A DNA stretch of 64,000 nucleotides from assembly GCA_009699875.1 (NCBI GenBank), contig WLNI01000001.1, positions 372,001 through 436,000 of the forward strand, in the 5' to 3' direction. A model generated the notes under the pieces. The model did no database searches. It was not told the DNA's origin and worked only from the letters and a program-made list of their open reading frames with translations. The stretch comes from Actinomycetota bacterium. GTDB taxonomy: Bacteria; Actinomycetota; Acidimicrobiia; Acidimicrobiales; RAAP-2. The position numbers were made by a program, and so were the translations under genes. Below, piece after piece: positions 28,529-37,449 of this stretch; within the stretch, counting starts at the first letter, position 1; the number at the start of each line of letters is the position of its first letter.

Positions 28529-28918
28529 TTAAGGTTGCTGTTGTTGTGATAGTTGTTCGAGGGCGAGCGAAAGCTGTGCTCGGTCTTCGTGAGTGCCGAG
28601 GGCCACAAACGCAGCAAGAACCGCCGCACGGTCATGGGCCAATTCAAGAGTGTCGTGCATGGTCTTCGCGCTGAATGACGCGAGGCTCTCTGATGCGACG
28701 TAGGAGAACGAGCGACCCACTCGAACCCGAGTCACGTAGCCCTTCTTTCCCAACCGGTGCAGAATCGTCATGATGGTGGTGTACGCATGGCTTGGAAGTT
28801 GAGCGGCAATATCAGGTGCGGGAACAGCTCCCTCGCTGACCCAGAGAATCTCCATCACTCGTCGCTCGAGTCCGCCAAGTGGTTTCATCATTCGCCCCAT
28901 TTCGCTTAAGTACGACAT
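28529..28918 (-). CDS. BlaI/MecI-type winged-helix repressor
   Basis: A 129-residue regulator starting at MSYLSEMGRMM or a Met a few codons later. The helix-turn-helix KPLGGLERRVMEILW...HAYTTIMTILHRLGKKGYV is the BlaI/penicillinase-repressor signature. The C-terminal dimerisation part is short and ends in a Gln run. No BlaR/MecR peptidase sensor is adjacent. An imperfect palindrome with ACA...TGT half sites covers its start codon (about 28912-28926), the usual autoregulatory arrangement for the family, but the spacing is one base longer than classical. Confidence 0.85.
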   Translation of the reverse strand: MSYLSEMGRMMKPLGGLERRVMEILWVSEGAVPAPDIAAQLPSHAYTTIMTILHRLGKKGYVTRVRVGRSFSYVASESLASFSAKTMHDTLELAHDRAAVLAAFVALGTHEDRAQLSLALEQLSQQQQP

Positions 28919-28992
28919 AGTGTAGAACTTTGGAAAGGCTCGTGGCACGCCGCTGGCTCGCCCTCCGATGCTCAGGCAGGCATGATGGGGAG

Positions 28993-29214
28993 ATGGGATC
29001 AAAGGGAAGCAAGCCACGAAAGCCGAAACACCCCTTAGGGAAAGTTCCAAAGTACGAAGAGCCGAACAATATTCCCATGGCTGGACTCGGCGGAGGAGCT
29101 TCAGTCGGGCTTGGGCGAGAGGGCCACAGTTCTGACCATCACAAGAACAAGCCCCCTGGAAAACTCGGTGCGGGCTTTCTTCGCCTCTTGGGGCTCAAGA
29201 AAAAACAACCCTAA
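28993..29214 (+). CDS. Small basic hypothetical protein
   Basis: A 73-residue reading frame, MGSKGSKPRKPKHPLG at the start and FLRLLGLKKKQP at the end, rich in Lys, Gly, Pro and His, with no domain or membrane segment. It is divergent from the BlaI-type repressor with 74 bp between starts, so a shared regulatory region is possible. GGGGAG abuts the ATG, which is too close for an ideal ribosome binding site. Whether it is expressed is uncertain; its low-complexity basic character could also come from a non-coding stretch. Confidence 0.4.
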   Translation: MGSKGSKPRKPKHPLGKVPKYEEPNNIPMAGLGGGASVGLGREGHSSDHHKNKPPGKLGAGFLRLLGLKKKQP

Positions 29215-29222
29215 GTCAAAGC

Positions 29223-30791
29223 TCAGACAGGCGCGACAACCTCGAGCCGAGGCGTCTTCGGTTCTGGTTGGGATGCGCGTAGATCATCAATCAACTCATC
29301 TCGCACTGCACGATGGCCCGGGTCATCAAAAAGATTGACCTGTTGAAGCGGATCCTCTTGGAGATCGTAGAGTTCACCTTCGCTCCCGTCATGTGACGTA
29401 CCAGGCGCGTAGATCGAACAGACCAACCCATCTCGATAGATCGTTCTCATGTGCACGTCAACACCAAAAAGTTCCGAGTCCCATTCGGTGAGCACACGCT
29501 CAAATCCTCGAGTCTGCGCATCATTGTCGTCAACAGGCAGCGGTTTACCTTCCATCCACTCGTTTGGCGCAAGACCGGCAATTTGGCTAAACGTGGGAGC
29601 GAGATCAAGAAGCCCAACGGGTCGAGACACCACGGCTGGTTCGACGTGAGCAGATCGTGCTGGCCTCCAGATCAGTGGAAGGCGCATCAGCCCATCGACG
29701 TGGTACGGGCCTTTGAACATCAAGCCAAAGTCACCGCCAAGCTCGCCATGGTCTGTCGTGAAGACAACGTCGACGTCGTCACCCCAACCTGAGGTCTCAA
29801 TCATGGCGAGCACCCGGCCGATGGCCTCGTCGATGAGTTCGATCTCCACCGCATTCTTGGCCGTCACTTCTCTGAGCTGATCAGAGGTCAAGGTGGCGGG
29901 GACCCACTCAAGTGGAGCTTCAAAGTTTGAGACAAGGGATCCGTCGTACCACTCACTCCAGTGGCGAGGCTTCGAAGCGAGGACTGCTTCTCGCTTCGTC
30001 GCATCCTCGATGTAGCCCTCGGGCAGATCAATGTCACGCCATGGGACTCTTCCAAGCTCACTTTCGGGAGGGTCCCAGGGGTGGTGAGGATCAGGAAAGC
30101 TCATCCAACAAAACCAGTCTTCATCATCGCTGCGTTGGCGAAGCCAATCAATTGTCCGATCGGCCACCCAGTCAGTGTGATAGATCTCGCGATCGATCGG
30201 ATTATTTTTCACTTGAACGACTCCGGTGTCACCGCCACCCATCGCATTGACTTCGAGGTTGCCATCAAGCACTGGATAGAACATGCCGAGTGCTTCTGGA
30301 TGATTGTTCAAAATCCACACGCTGTAGTGCAAGGGTCCATTCGGGCCATGCGTTGCACTCTCGAGGTAGTCAAAGCCCCGGTGAGGGCCAGTTGTCCCGT
30401 CGTACCAAGGATCTATCGAGGAATGTGTTCCGCTGGTGGCCATACGAGTCTCTGGGAACGCATTGAACGGATCGACGTAGGGCTCGAAGTGAGACTTGCC
30501 GATGAGCGACGTGGCGTATCCCGCTCGAGAGAGTTCTTCGACGACACTCGGCGCATCAATCGGCATAGGAACACCATTCATCCAGACTCCGTGCGTGGAA
30601 GGGTGCTGCCCCGTAATGATGGTGGCGCGCGAAGGCATACAGACCACTGATTGAGGATGGGCTCGCTCGTAGCGAATTCCTTCGGCCGCCAACGAGTCAA
30701 TCACCGGAGTGCGAGAGTAGATCCCACCGTTACATCCCAAGGTGTCGAATCGTTGTTGATCGGTCGTGATAAATAGAATCTTCCTGCCCAT
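29223..30791 (-). CDS. Sulfatase (type I, formylglycine-dependent)
   Basis: A 522-residue alkaline-phosphatase-fold sulfatase. The formylglycine motif reads VVCMPSRATIITGQ (C-x-P-S-R, near residue 51), and the metal-binding DQQRFD near 11 and TTDHGELGGDFGLMFKGP near 340 are present. No signal peptide, so it is probably cytosolic and acts on imported sulfate esters; the form resembles choline- or alkyl-sulfatase-type enzymes, but the substrate is not deducible. It is the last gene of a leftward operon with an SRPBCC protein and a haloalkane dehalogenase (1-bp overlap upstream). Confidence 0.9.
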   Translation of the reverse strand: MGRKILFITTDQQRFDTLGCNGGIYSRTPVIDSLAAEGIRYERAHPQSVVCMPSRATIITGQHPSTHGVWMNGVPMPIDAPSVVEELSRAGYATSLIGKSHFEPYVDPFNAFPETRMATSGTHSSIDPWYDGTTGPHRGFDYLESATHGPNGPLHYSVWILNNHPEALGMFYPVLDGNLEVNAMGGGDTGVVQVKNNPIDREIYHTDWVADRTIDWLRQRSDDEDWFCWMSFPDPHHPWDPPESELGRVPWRDIDLPEGYIEDATKREAVLASKPRHWSEWYDGSLVSNFEAPLEWVPATLTSDQLREVTAKNAVEIELIDEAIGRVLAMIETSGWGDDVDVVFTTDHGELGGDFGLMFKGPYHVDGLMRLPLIWRPARSAHVEPAVVSRPVGLLDLAPTFSQIAGLAPNEWMEGKPLPVDDNDAQTRGFERVLTEWDSELFGVDVHMRTIYRDGLVCSIYAPGTSHDGSEGELYDLQEDPLQQVNLFDDPGHRAVRDELIDDLRASQPEPKTPRLEVVAPV

Positions 30792-31186
30792 TAGTTCATC
30801 TCCTCCATTTGGCGTCCAAGTTCAACCAGTGCTCGAAATGTCACTGCACCTATTACTAATGCCATAATTCTCGGGTCGGTATCGGTCGCATAGACGGCCA
30901 CGCACGACGAATCATCAAGCGCAATGACGTCAAGCGTCCCTCTATGAAAGGTCAGGACAGGAAGATCCACGCGATATTGAATCCGTCGAAGTACTGGGTC
31001 TACGACGAGGAGCTCCTCGTTGAACGTCAAGCCCGAGACCGTCGTGATGGTCCTCGTGGTTCCCTCGACAACAGTTTCCGCAAAATCTGGGACCCACTTG
31101 GCTTGTTCGGCAGGATCGCCAATATGGTCCCAGACGGTTTCGGCGCTCTGGGGAAGGGTGATCTGGTAGCGAACCGCTCCAAGCAC
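30791..31186 (-). CDS. SRPBCC-fold small ligand-binding protein
   Basis: A 131-residue START/polyketide-cyclase-like protein: RYQITLPQSAETVWDHIGDPAEQAKWVPDF is the typical N-terminal strand-helix of the fold (shown in parts: residues 6-20 and 21-35). Members bind hydrophobic ligands or catalyse cyclisation. GTG start at 31186 overlaps the stop of the dehalogenase by one base, and its own stop overlaps the sulfatase start, so the three genes are tightly coupled. A role in handling the substrate or product of the neighbours is inference. Confidence 0.8.
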   Translation of the reverse strand: MLGAVRYQITLPQSAETVWDHIGDPAEQAKWVPDFAETVVEGTTRTITTVSGLTFNEELLVVDPVLRRIQYRVDLPVLTFHRGTLDVIALDDSSCVAVYATDTDPRIMALVIGAVTFRALVELGRQMEEMN

Positions 31187-32094
31187 TAGGTCGTCCTCAT
31201 AAACGTCGCAATCACCTCTGCAAATTCAGGCCCTCGGTCTTCTTGGAGAAAATGCCCTCCACCTTCAATGGTGGTGTGTGGCTGATCTGCAGTTCCTGGG
31301 ATCTCTCGCAAAAACATCTTCTCTCCCCCGTGAGTGATCGGATCCTTGTCTGAAAAAGCACAGAGCCAAGGTTTCGTGAAGGTGCGCAGCGTTTCCCATG
31401 CAACTGAATTTTCATGTGCAGATGCTGACTGGGTTGATGTGGGAACGAGACTGGCAAATACTCGCGCACCCGCTTTATACGACTCTTCAGGGAAAGGAGC
31501 GTCATAGGCGGCGATGACCTCTGGGGTGAGGTTTGTCACACAACCACCGTTGACGATTCCGCCAACGGGGAACGTCTCGACACTGGCAGCAAAGTTCTGC
31601 CATGCGAGAAACGCGTCGGTCATAGGAGCGGTCCCGTCGGGCAATCCAGTATTGGCCACCACAACTCGAGAGAACCGCTCTGGGTGAGCCGCAACCAAGC
31701 GCAGACCCAACATCCCTCCCCAATCTTGTCCAACAACGGTGATGTCGTTGAGGTTGAGCTGATCAAAAATCAGACTCGAGAGCCATGCGACATGACGCTC
31801 GTAGGTGTAGTCACTCAACTCAGTTGGTTTGTCAGATTTACCGAAGCCCACAAGGTCGGGGACGACGCAGCGCATCCCCGCTGCGACCAGTGGTGGAATC
31901 ATGAATCGGTAAAGGTATGACCACGATGGCTCACCGTGGAGCAAAAGAACTAACGGTCCGTCTTGCGGTCCCTCGTCGAGGTAGTGAACTCGAAGCGTCC
32001 CGCCTTGCGTGTCATCGATCTCTACAAAGTGGGGAGCAAAGTTGTAATCAGGGAGATTCTCAAAGCTTGTCTCTGGGGTGCGGAGATATTCCAT
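31186..32094 (-). CDS. Haloalkane dehalogenase (alpha/beta hydrolase, HLD-I-like)
   Basis: A 302-residue alpha/beta hydrolase. The oxyanion segment LHGEPSWSYLYRFMIP is near residue 52, the nucleophile Asp sits in VVGQDWGG near 122 followed by the halide-binding Trp, an acid lies in FSDKDP near 250, and the catalytic His in GGGHFLQED near 280. HGEP plus QDW is typical of haloalkane dehalogenases rather than esterases, where the nucleophile would be Ser. ATG at 32094 is chosen because AGAGG lies 9 nt upstream; an in-frame GTG at 32121 has no such signal. Confidence 0.85.
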   Translation of the reverse strand: MEYLRTPETSFENLPDYNFAPHFVEIDDTQGGTLRVHYLDEGPQDGPLVLLLHGEPSWSYLYRFMIPPLVAAGMRCVVPDLVGFGKSDKPTELSDYTYERHVAWLSSLIFDQLNLNDITVVGQDWGGMLGLRLVAAHPERFSRVVVANTGLPDGTAPMTDAFLAWQNFAASVETFPVGGIVNGGCVTNLTPEVIAAYDAPFPEESYKAGARVFASLVPTSTQSASAHENSVAWETLRTFTKPWLCAFSDKDPITHGGEKMFLREIPGTADQPHTTIEGGGHFLQEDRGPEFAEVIATFMRTT

Positions 32095-32155
32095 GAATGG
32101 GCCTCTTTCTCGTTTCGTCACTCACGAAAACCCTACCTTACGAAGATCTAACAAT

Positions 32156-32172
32156 TGTCAGCCCTACTGACA
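32156..32172. promoter_or_regulatory. Perfect inverted repeat, candidate operator
   Basis: TGTCAG-CCCTA-CTGACA: a 6-bp perfect inverted repeat with a 5-bp centre, located in the space between the divergent dehalogenase operon and the arylsulfatase gene. Size and placement fit a binding site for a dimeric repressor (TetR or GntR type) controlling both units. No regulator gene is adjacent, so the factor is unknown. Confidence 0.5.
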
Positions 32173-32209
32173 GAGTATGGAGTGGGTCTACACTCAGATC
32201 ACGATGCAT

Positions 32210-34465
32210 ATGAAAGACGGAGAACCAAATTTTCAAGGCGTCATTGGGCGCACCCTCGCTGAGTCAACGCCCTCATGGCCAGAACCACCACACGCTGCTG
32301 GAAAGCCGAACGTTGTGATGATCGTCCTTGACGACACGGGTTTTTCACACTTCGGCTGTTACGGCTCCGATCTCAAGACGCCCGTCGTCGATGCGCTCGC
32401 GAAACACGGTCTTCGCTACACCGGCTTCCATACGACGGCGCTCTGTTCTCCAACAAGGGCGTGCCTGCTGACGGGACGCAATCACCACACCGTTGGCATG
32501 CGAGGTATCTCAAACTGGAACACTGGCTTTCCTCACATGCGCGGAGGAATTACCCCACACGCCGCCACGCTGCCCACACTTCTTCGCAAAGAGGGCTACG
32601 CAACATTTTGTGCTGGCAAATGGCATTTAGCTCCAATGGAAGAATGCTCAGCCGCGGGCCCGCAGGATAACTGGCCCCTGGCGAAAGGATTCGATCGCTA
32701 TTACGGCTTCCTCCAGGGAGAGACCGACCAATTCTCTCCAGAGTTAACCTCAGATAACCATCACGTCGACCCACCAGGAAATGCAGACGATGGGTACCAC
32801 GTTAGTGAAGATCTCGTCGAACACTCAATGGGCTGGATCCGAGATCTTCACTCTGTCCGCCCGGACCGTCCATTTTTCTTGTACCTCGCTTTTGGAGCGA
32901 TGCACGCGCCACATCAATCACCTGCGGAGTATCGCGAACGCTGGAAAGGCGCATTTGAAGAAGGCTACGAGGAACGGCGGCGAACATGGTTCGCCAACCA
33001 AGAAAAAATGGGGATTGTTCCACCCGGCACGGACTTAGCGCCTCGCAACTGGGGAGTTCCTCCCTGGGAAGATCTCAGCGATGCCCAACAGAAGTTTTCA
33101 AATCGCCTCCAAGAAGCGTTCGCCGCGATGCTCGAACATACCGATGCCCAAATCGGTCGCCTCGTAGAGTTTTTGACCGAAATGAACATGCTCGACGACA
33201 CCGTCGTCATGATTCTCTCTGACAACGGGGCCAGCCAAGAGGGTGGCGCATTCGGCGTCATGGACGAATTCAGTTTCTTTAATGGGCTGACAGAGGACAT
33301 CGAAGACATCGTCGAAAACCGCCTTGACGACATCGGCGGTCCTCATAGTCACTCGAACTATCCCTGGGGATGGGCCCAAGCGGGGAACAGCCCATTGAAG
33401 TGGTACAAACAAAACACCTACGGCGGTGGCGTTCGAGATCCCCTCGTCGTGCACTGGCCAGCTGGGATAACAGAGCCTGGCGCGATTCGTCGACAGTTCG
33501 TTCACGCCGTTGACGTCGCTGCAACTGTGCTCGATATCGCAGGCATCGAACTCCCAGAGCAGGTTGACGGCTACACCCAAATTCCCCTGGCTGGCTCAAC
33601 AATGCGAGAAACCTTTACTTCTGGAGAAGCACCATCTCCAAGAGACGTGCAATATTTTGAGCAGATTGGTCACCGAGGCATCTACGCCAACGGGTGGAAA
33701 GCAGTCACGTGGCATCAAAGTGGAACACCCTTTGATGCTGACAACTGGGAGCTCTTCAACCTCAACGATGACTTTTCCGAGTGCCACAATCTTGCCGAGT
33801 CCAACCCAGAGAAACTCAAAGAGATGGTTGATCTCTGGTGGGAAGAGGCCGAGCACTACGGAGTGCTCCCGTTGGACGATCGAAGTATTGAGCTCTTTGG
33901 GGCGCCACCTCGGCCACACACCCCTCATGCTCGACGGACCTACGAATACTTTCCACCCATCAGCCACATTCCAGCTGACGCCTGCCCTCAACTGAGTGGA
34001 CGTCCTTTTACGATCACCGCTGAGATCACCACGACCGATGCTGTTGAAGGTGTGATTTATTCACGGGGCTCGCACAATGTTGGACACAGTTTTTACTTAC
34101 AAGATGAAACCTTGAATTTTGTCTATAACGCCTTGGGCTCTCTCCATGTGATCTCGGCGCCTGTCGTTCTCTCACCCGGCAAGCACCATGTCGGAGCCCG
34201 GTTTGACCGAGAAGGAAAAGCTGGACGCATCACGCTCGTCGTTGACGGAGAAGATGTCGGGTCAGGAGAAATACCTAAATTGGTCCGTATGCTCGGCTCG
34301 ACAGGGATGGACCTCGGCCGAGACGGGCTCTCTCAAGTGTGCGATGCCTATCGTGGCGAGTTCCCCTTCAGCGGAACTATTCACAAGGTTACGTTTGACA
34401 TACCTATTAGGAAAGATGCAACCGACATTGCGGTCGAGGCAGCGAGTGAGTTCGGCCGAGAGTAA
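32210..34465 (+). CDS. Arylsulfatase (AtsA-like, large form)
   Basis: A roughly 750-residue sulfatase. Metal-binding VLDDTGFSHFGCYG near 38, formylglycine motif LCSPTRACLLTGRN near 77 (C-x-P-T-R), GKWHL near 134, and SDNGASQEGG near 343. The C-terminal 150 residues (from PFTITAEI) form a beta-rich, lectin-like extension usual for the actinobacterial/pseudomonad long arylsulfatases. No signal peptide is present, so a cytosolic location is likely. The start among Met codons at 32177, 32204 and 32210 is uncertain. Divergent from the dehalogenase operon. Confidence 0.9.
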   Translation: MKDGEPNFQGVIGRTLAESTPSWPEPPHAAGKPNVVMIVLDDTGFSHFGCYGSDLKTPVVDALAKHGLRYTGFHTTALCSPTRACLLTGRNHHTVGMRGISNWNTGFPHMRGGITPHAATLPTLLRKEGYATFCAGKWHLAPMEECSAAGPQDNWPLAKGFDRYYGFLQGETDQFSPELTSDNHHVDPPGNADDGYHVSEDLVEHSMGWIRDLHSVRPDRPFFLYLAFGAMHAPHQSPAEYRERWKGAFEEGYEERRRTWFANQEKMGIVPPGTDLAPRNWGVPPWEDLSDAQQKFSNRLQEAFAAMLEHTDAQIGRLVEFLTEMNMLDDTVVMILSDNGASQEGGAFGVMDEFSFFNGLTEDIEDIVENRLDDIGGPHSHSNYPWGWAQAGNSPLKWYKQNTYGGGVRDPLVVHWPAGITEPGAIRRQFVHAVDVAATVLDIAGIELPEQVDGYTQIPLAGSTMRETFTSGEAPSPRDVQYFEQIGHRGIYANGWKAVTWHQSGTPFDADNWELFNLNDDFSECHNLAESNPEKLKEMVDLWWEEAEHYGVLPLDDRSIELFGAPPRPHTPHARRTYEYFPPISHIPADACPQLSGRPFTITAEITTTDAVEGVIYSRGSHNVGHSFYLQDETLNFVYNALGSLHVISAPVVLSPGKHHVGARFDREGKAGRITLVVDGEDVGSGEIPKLVRMLGSTGMDLGRDGLSQVCDAYRGEFPFSGTIHKVTFDIPIRKDATDIAVEAASEFGRE

Positions 34466-34545
34466 CGCCCACCGGCGAAACGTCATCATGACTCGAAGTG
34501 GACTGCTCAGAAAGACTCGATCTCAGGATTTTGAAAGGGGCGAAC

Positions 34546-35340
34546 GTGAGTGATGGAGAGGACTCGTTCCTGGTCTCGTTCAATGGAGCCGCCGCAACTC
34601 TCTGGCTGAATCGTCCCGAAAAACAAAATGCCATGACATTCGAAATGTGGCAACAGCTTCCGGCTGTACTCGACAAGATTCTTGAATCCGAACCCAGAGT
34701 TCTCTTTGTTCGAGGAACAGGCGCCCACTTCTGCGCAGGAGCCGATATCGCCACCATTGGAAAAGGCCTTGGAGATGCCGGAGTACCTCACGGCTATCGA
34801 GCCACCAATGAAAAGGCCGAAGAAGCTCTCGCTGCGTATCCTCGACCAACCATTGCGGTGATCGAAGGGAATTGTATTGGCGGGGGATGTCAGATTGCTG
34901 TTGCCTGTGACCTCCGGCTCGCGACTCCTTCTGCCCGATTTGGGATTACGCCAGCCAAACTTGGAATCACGTACCCTGCGAACTCGATACTTCGAACCGT
35001 TGCCCTCCTCGGGCCAAGCGCAACAAAGCGGCTCCTCTTTAGTGCAGAGTTCGTCGAAGCGGACGAAGCATTTCGACTCGGACTCAGTGACTATCTTGTC
35101 GAGCCAGACGAACTTGAGACCACACTTGAACAGCTCGCAGAAACTATTGGCTCACGGTCATTACTTTCGCAACTTGGAGCGAAAGCCATCGTCAATGCAA
35201 GTAGCCACGGCGAGCAGGCTCTTCGAGACGTCATCGATTACTGGGAACACGCCGCCCGCTCGAGCTCTGATCTCTCAGAAGGGCTCGCTGCGTTTTCTGA
35301 GCGGAGACAGCCAACGTTCGAATGGAAACCTGAAAACTAA
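34546..35340 (+). CDS. Enoyl-CoA hydratase/isomerase family protein
   Basis: A 264-residue crotonase. WLNRPEKQNAMTFEMW near residue 17, GAHFCAGADIATIGKG near 60 (oxyanion hole) and GNCIGGGCQIAVACDLRLA near 107 (second oxyanion Gly). The Glu that acts in hydratases is not clearly placed: ITPAKLGITYP replaces the usual FGxPExxLG, with Lys where one catalytic Glu normally lies, so it may be an isomerase, hydrolase or degenerate member. GTG at 34546 is preceded by AAAGGGG at 6 nt. Confidence 0.85.
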   Translation: MSDGEDSFLVSFNGAAATLWLNRPEKQNAMTFEMWQQLPAVLDKILESEPRVLFVRGTGAHFCAGADIATIGKGLGDAGVPHGYRATNEKAEEALAAYPRPTIAVIEGNCIGGGCQIAVACDLRLATPSARFGITPAKLGITYPANSILRTVALLGPSATKRLLFSAEFVEADEAFRLGLSDYLVEPDELETTLEQLAETIGSRSLLSQLGAKAIVNASSHGEQALRDVIDYWEHAARSSSDLSEGLAAFSERRQPTFEWKPEN

Positions 35341-35493
35341 GTCCCACGACGAAGAGGGTGCCTCTCTTTCGTGAGCAGTCGAACCGACGCATTCTTTTTC
35401 AGAAAAAAATGCTGTGCCATGCGGTTCTTCAACGCTTTGCGGAGCAAGATGAGTCGAAGCGTCGTTATGAAAAGATGAACTACATTCGTTCTG

Positions 35494-36528
35494 ATGTCTT
35501 TCGATCCACCCACCTCACCATTAGTTGGATCACCCCTGAAGGCGCTGATCTCGCACCCGCTGCAATTCTTTCTTCAGTGGAGGCGGACTCAGACTCCCCC
35601 CTCGCTAGCGGCAACACAACCATGGCGTTGGTTTCTGCCGTTTCTCATCGTTGTTCCCATGCTTGGTATCGCAGGGGCACTCCATAAGACGACCGTGATC
35701 TTTCCCGAGGGGGCGGCACTCGCGTTTGGAGTCTTCGTGCTTGTCATCCCTGGATGGACCGTGTCGCGTTGGCGACTCATGGTTGTCCTTCCGATTGCGG
35801 CCCTCTATGGGGTTGGGTTGGCCTATCTCTCAATTCCATTTGCCCTTGAGATGATTGCGGGGATTTCTGGCGTTCTCATTCTCCTGCACTTCATTCGATC
35901 CATGCTGGCGCCAAGCATTTCAGCAACGTTGATCCCAATCGTGTTTCACATCCACTCCTGGTTCTATCCAGCGACCGTGATTGGCGTATCGATCGCCATC
36001 ACCCTGATCGGTAGCATGTTGGCTCGAACAGCACCACAAGCACCGACCCCATCGCTCTTGAGTCTCCGCAGAAGTGTGAGCGTCAAGTTCTGGATCATCT
36101 CAGTCGTCTGGATCCTCATCGTGACCACGTTGCATCTCCCAAAAGTGATGCTTGCGCCTCCTCTTTTTGTATCAACGTATGAAATTGCGGGCGTGAGCAC
36201 TTCATTCAAGCTTCAACTCAGCAGAGCAACGATTTTTGGTGTCCTTGGTTTCCTTGGCGTGGCCCTGCTCGCCATTGCCTCCTCTGATGAAATTGCGGGC
36301 CTTGCGACGTTCACAATTGGTTTGGTGTACATGGCAATTGCTCGTCGATATCACCCTCCTATTTTGTCTATCGCTCTGTTGGCGTTGATCGCCGGTCCAA
36401 TTGTGGACTGGAAGTTTGGGCTCTATTTGGCGATTGGATCACTAAGTCTCTATTTCCTCAATAGCGTCTTTGACCTCTCAACGAAGCAAATAAAGTTCTT
36501 TCAGAGAAACGGTTCTTCTGTCTCATGA
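35494..36528 (+). CDS. Polytopic membrane protein, possible tandem HPP-like domains
   Basis: A 344-residue protein with about 8-9 hydrophobic helices and no catalytic motif. Two halves look alike: IFPEGAALAFGVFVLVIPGW with MLAPSISATLIPIVFHIHSW in the first, and LAPPLFVSTYEIAGVSTSF with YHPPILSIALLALIAGPIVD in the second. The HPP triplet and its position resemble the 4-TM HPP family (some members transport nitrite), suggesting an internal duplication. This is my pattern reading, not a database match. It stands alone, 150 bp after the crotonase gene, and 35341-35493 shows no other gene. Confidence 0.55.
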   Translation: MSFDPPTSPLVGSPLKALISHPLQFFLQWRRTQTPPSLAATQPWRWFLPFLIVVPMLGIAGALHKTTVIFPEGAALAFGVFVLVIPGWTVSRWRLMVVLPIAALYGVGLAYLSIPFALEMIAGISGVLILLHFIRSMLAPSISATLIPIVFHIHSWFYPATVIGVSIAITLIGSMLARTAPQAPTPSLLSLRRSVSVKFWIISVVWILIVTTLHLPKVMLAPPLFVSTYEIAGVSTSFKLQLSRATIFGVLGFLGVALLAIASSDEIAGLATFTIGLVYMAIARRYHPPILSIALLALIAGPIVDWKFGLYLAIGSLSLYFLNSVFDLSTKQIKFFQRNGSSVS

Positions 36529-36605
36529 CATTTAATTTTTAGAGGGACACCACCATTCCTTGCTCTCGGAACCTCTTGCGAGATAGGTCGGGTAGCGTCG
36601 GTTGC

Positions 36606-37388
36606 ATGGCGTCACCACTGAACCAGGTTGATCTTTCCTGTCAGATTTCGCGCTCAGAGGAGGAGCCTCGTCTCGCTCAAGCACAACGACGACTTCTTCA
36701 TCTCCGATTAGTCAGTGCCGGGCTCCTTGGCGATGGCCAACTGGGTCCAGGCCTCCTCGTCCTCTTTGAGGGTTGGGACGCCGCTGGAAAAGGTGGAGCA
36801 ATTCGACGCCTCGTTGCCCCCCTCGACCCTCGTCATGTCACGGTTGCGTCATTTGCTGCTCCTACCGAGCGCGAGATTCGTCACCACTTCCTCTGGCGAT
36901 TTTTTCCGCTTCTTCCCGGGCTTGGAGGAATGACTGTCTTTGACCGCTCGTGGTATGGACGCGTTCTCGTCGAGCGTGTCGAAGGACTCATCGATCAAAA
37001 GACATGGAGACGGTCGTACGACGAAATCACCACCACGGAGACCGCTCTCGTCAGTGAGGGGATGGTGATCGTGAAATGTTTCTTGCATATCTCAGAAGAG
37101 GAGCAACTCAAGCGCTTTGAAGCTCGCCAAAATGATCCCCTCAAGAAGTGGAAGCTCACCGATGAGGATTGGCGTAATCGAGCAAAACGCACCGAGTATG
37201 AAAAGGCGATCAACGAGATGATTGAGAAAACCTCAAGTCCTGCCGCACCATGGGACCTGATCCCCGCAAACTCAAAGCGCTATGCGAGGCTTGCGGTTCT
37301 TGAAACAGTCATTACGAGACTCGAAGAGGGCATGAATGCCTGTGGGATTGAAGTACCCCCTTCCAAGGGCGACGACTACAGCGCCTAA
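36606..37388 (+). CDS. Polyphosphate kinase 2 family protein
   Basis: A 260-residue PPK2 enzyme. Walker A reads FEGWDAAGKGGAIRRL near residue 55, the lid module follows, and Walker B is FDRSWYGRVLVERVEG near 112. PPK2 moves phosphate between polyphosphate and nucleotides; the GWDAAGKGG form is the one I associate with AMP-phosphorylating (Pap-like) members, but the class cannot be fixed by eye. ATG at 36606 (MASPLNQVDL) is preferred over an in-frame start 10 codons earlier. With ppgK 8 kb upstream, it points to polyphosphate-based metabolism. Confidence 0.9.
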   Translation: MASPLNQVDLSCQISRSEEEPRLAQAQRRLLHLRLVSAGLLGDGQLGPGLLVLFEGWDAAGKGGAIRRLVAPLDPRHVTVASFAAPTEREIRHHFLWRFFPLLPGLGGMTVFDRSWYGRVLVERVEGLIDQKTWRRSYDEITTTETALVSEGMVIVKCFLHISEEEQLKRFEARQNDPLKKWKLTDEDWRNRAKRTEYEKAINEMIEKTSSPAAPWDLIPANSKRYARLAVLETVITRLEEGMNACGIEVPPSKGDDYSA

Positions 37389-37449
37389 CGCTTAGCCTCT
37401 AGAGTTTCTTGTGCGGCAAAGAGATTGCCCAGAAGAAAGGTTTCGCACA

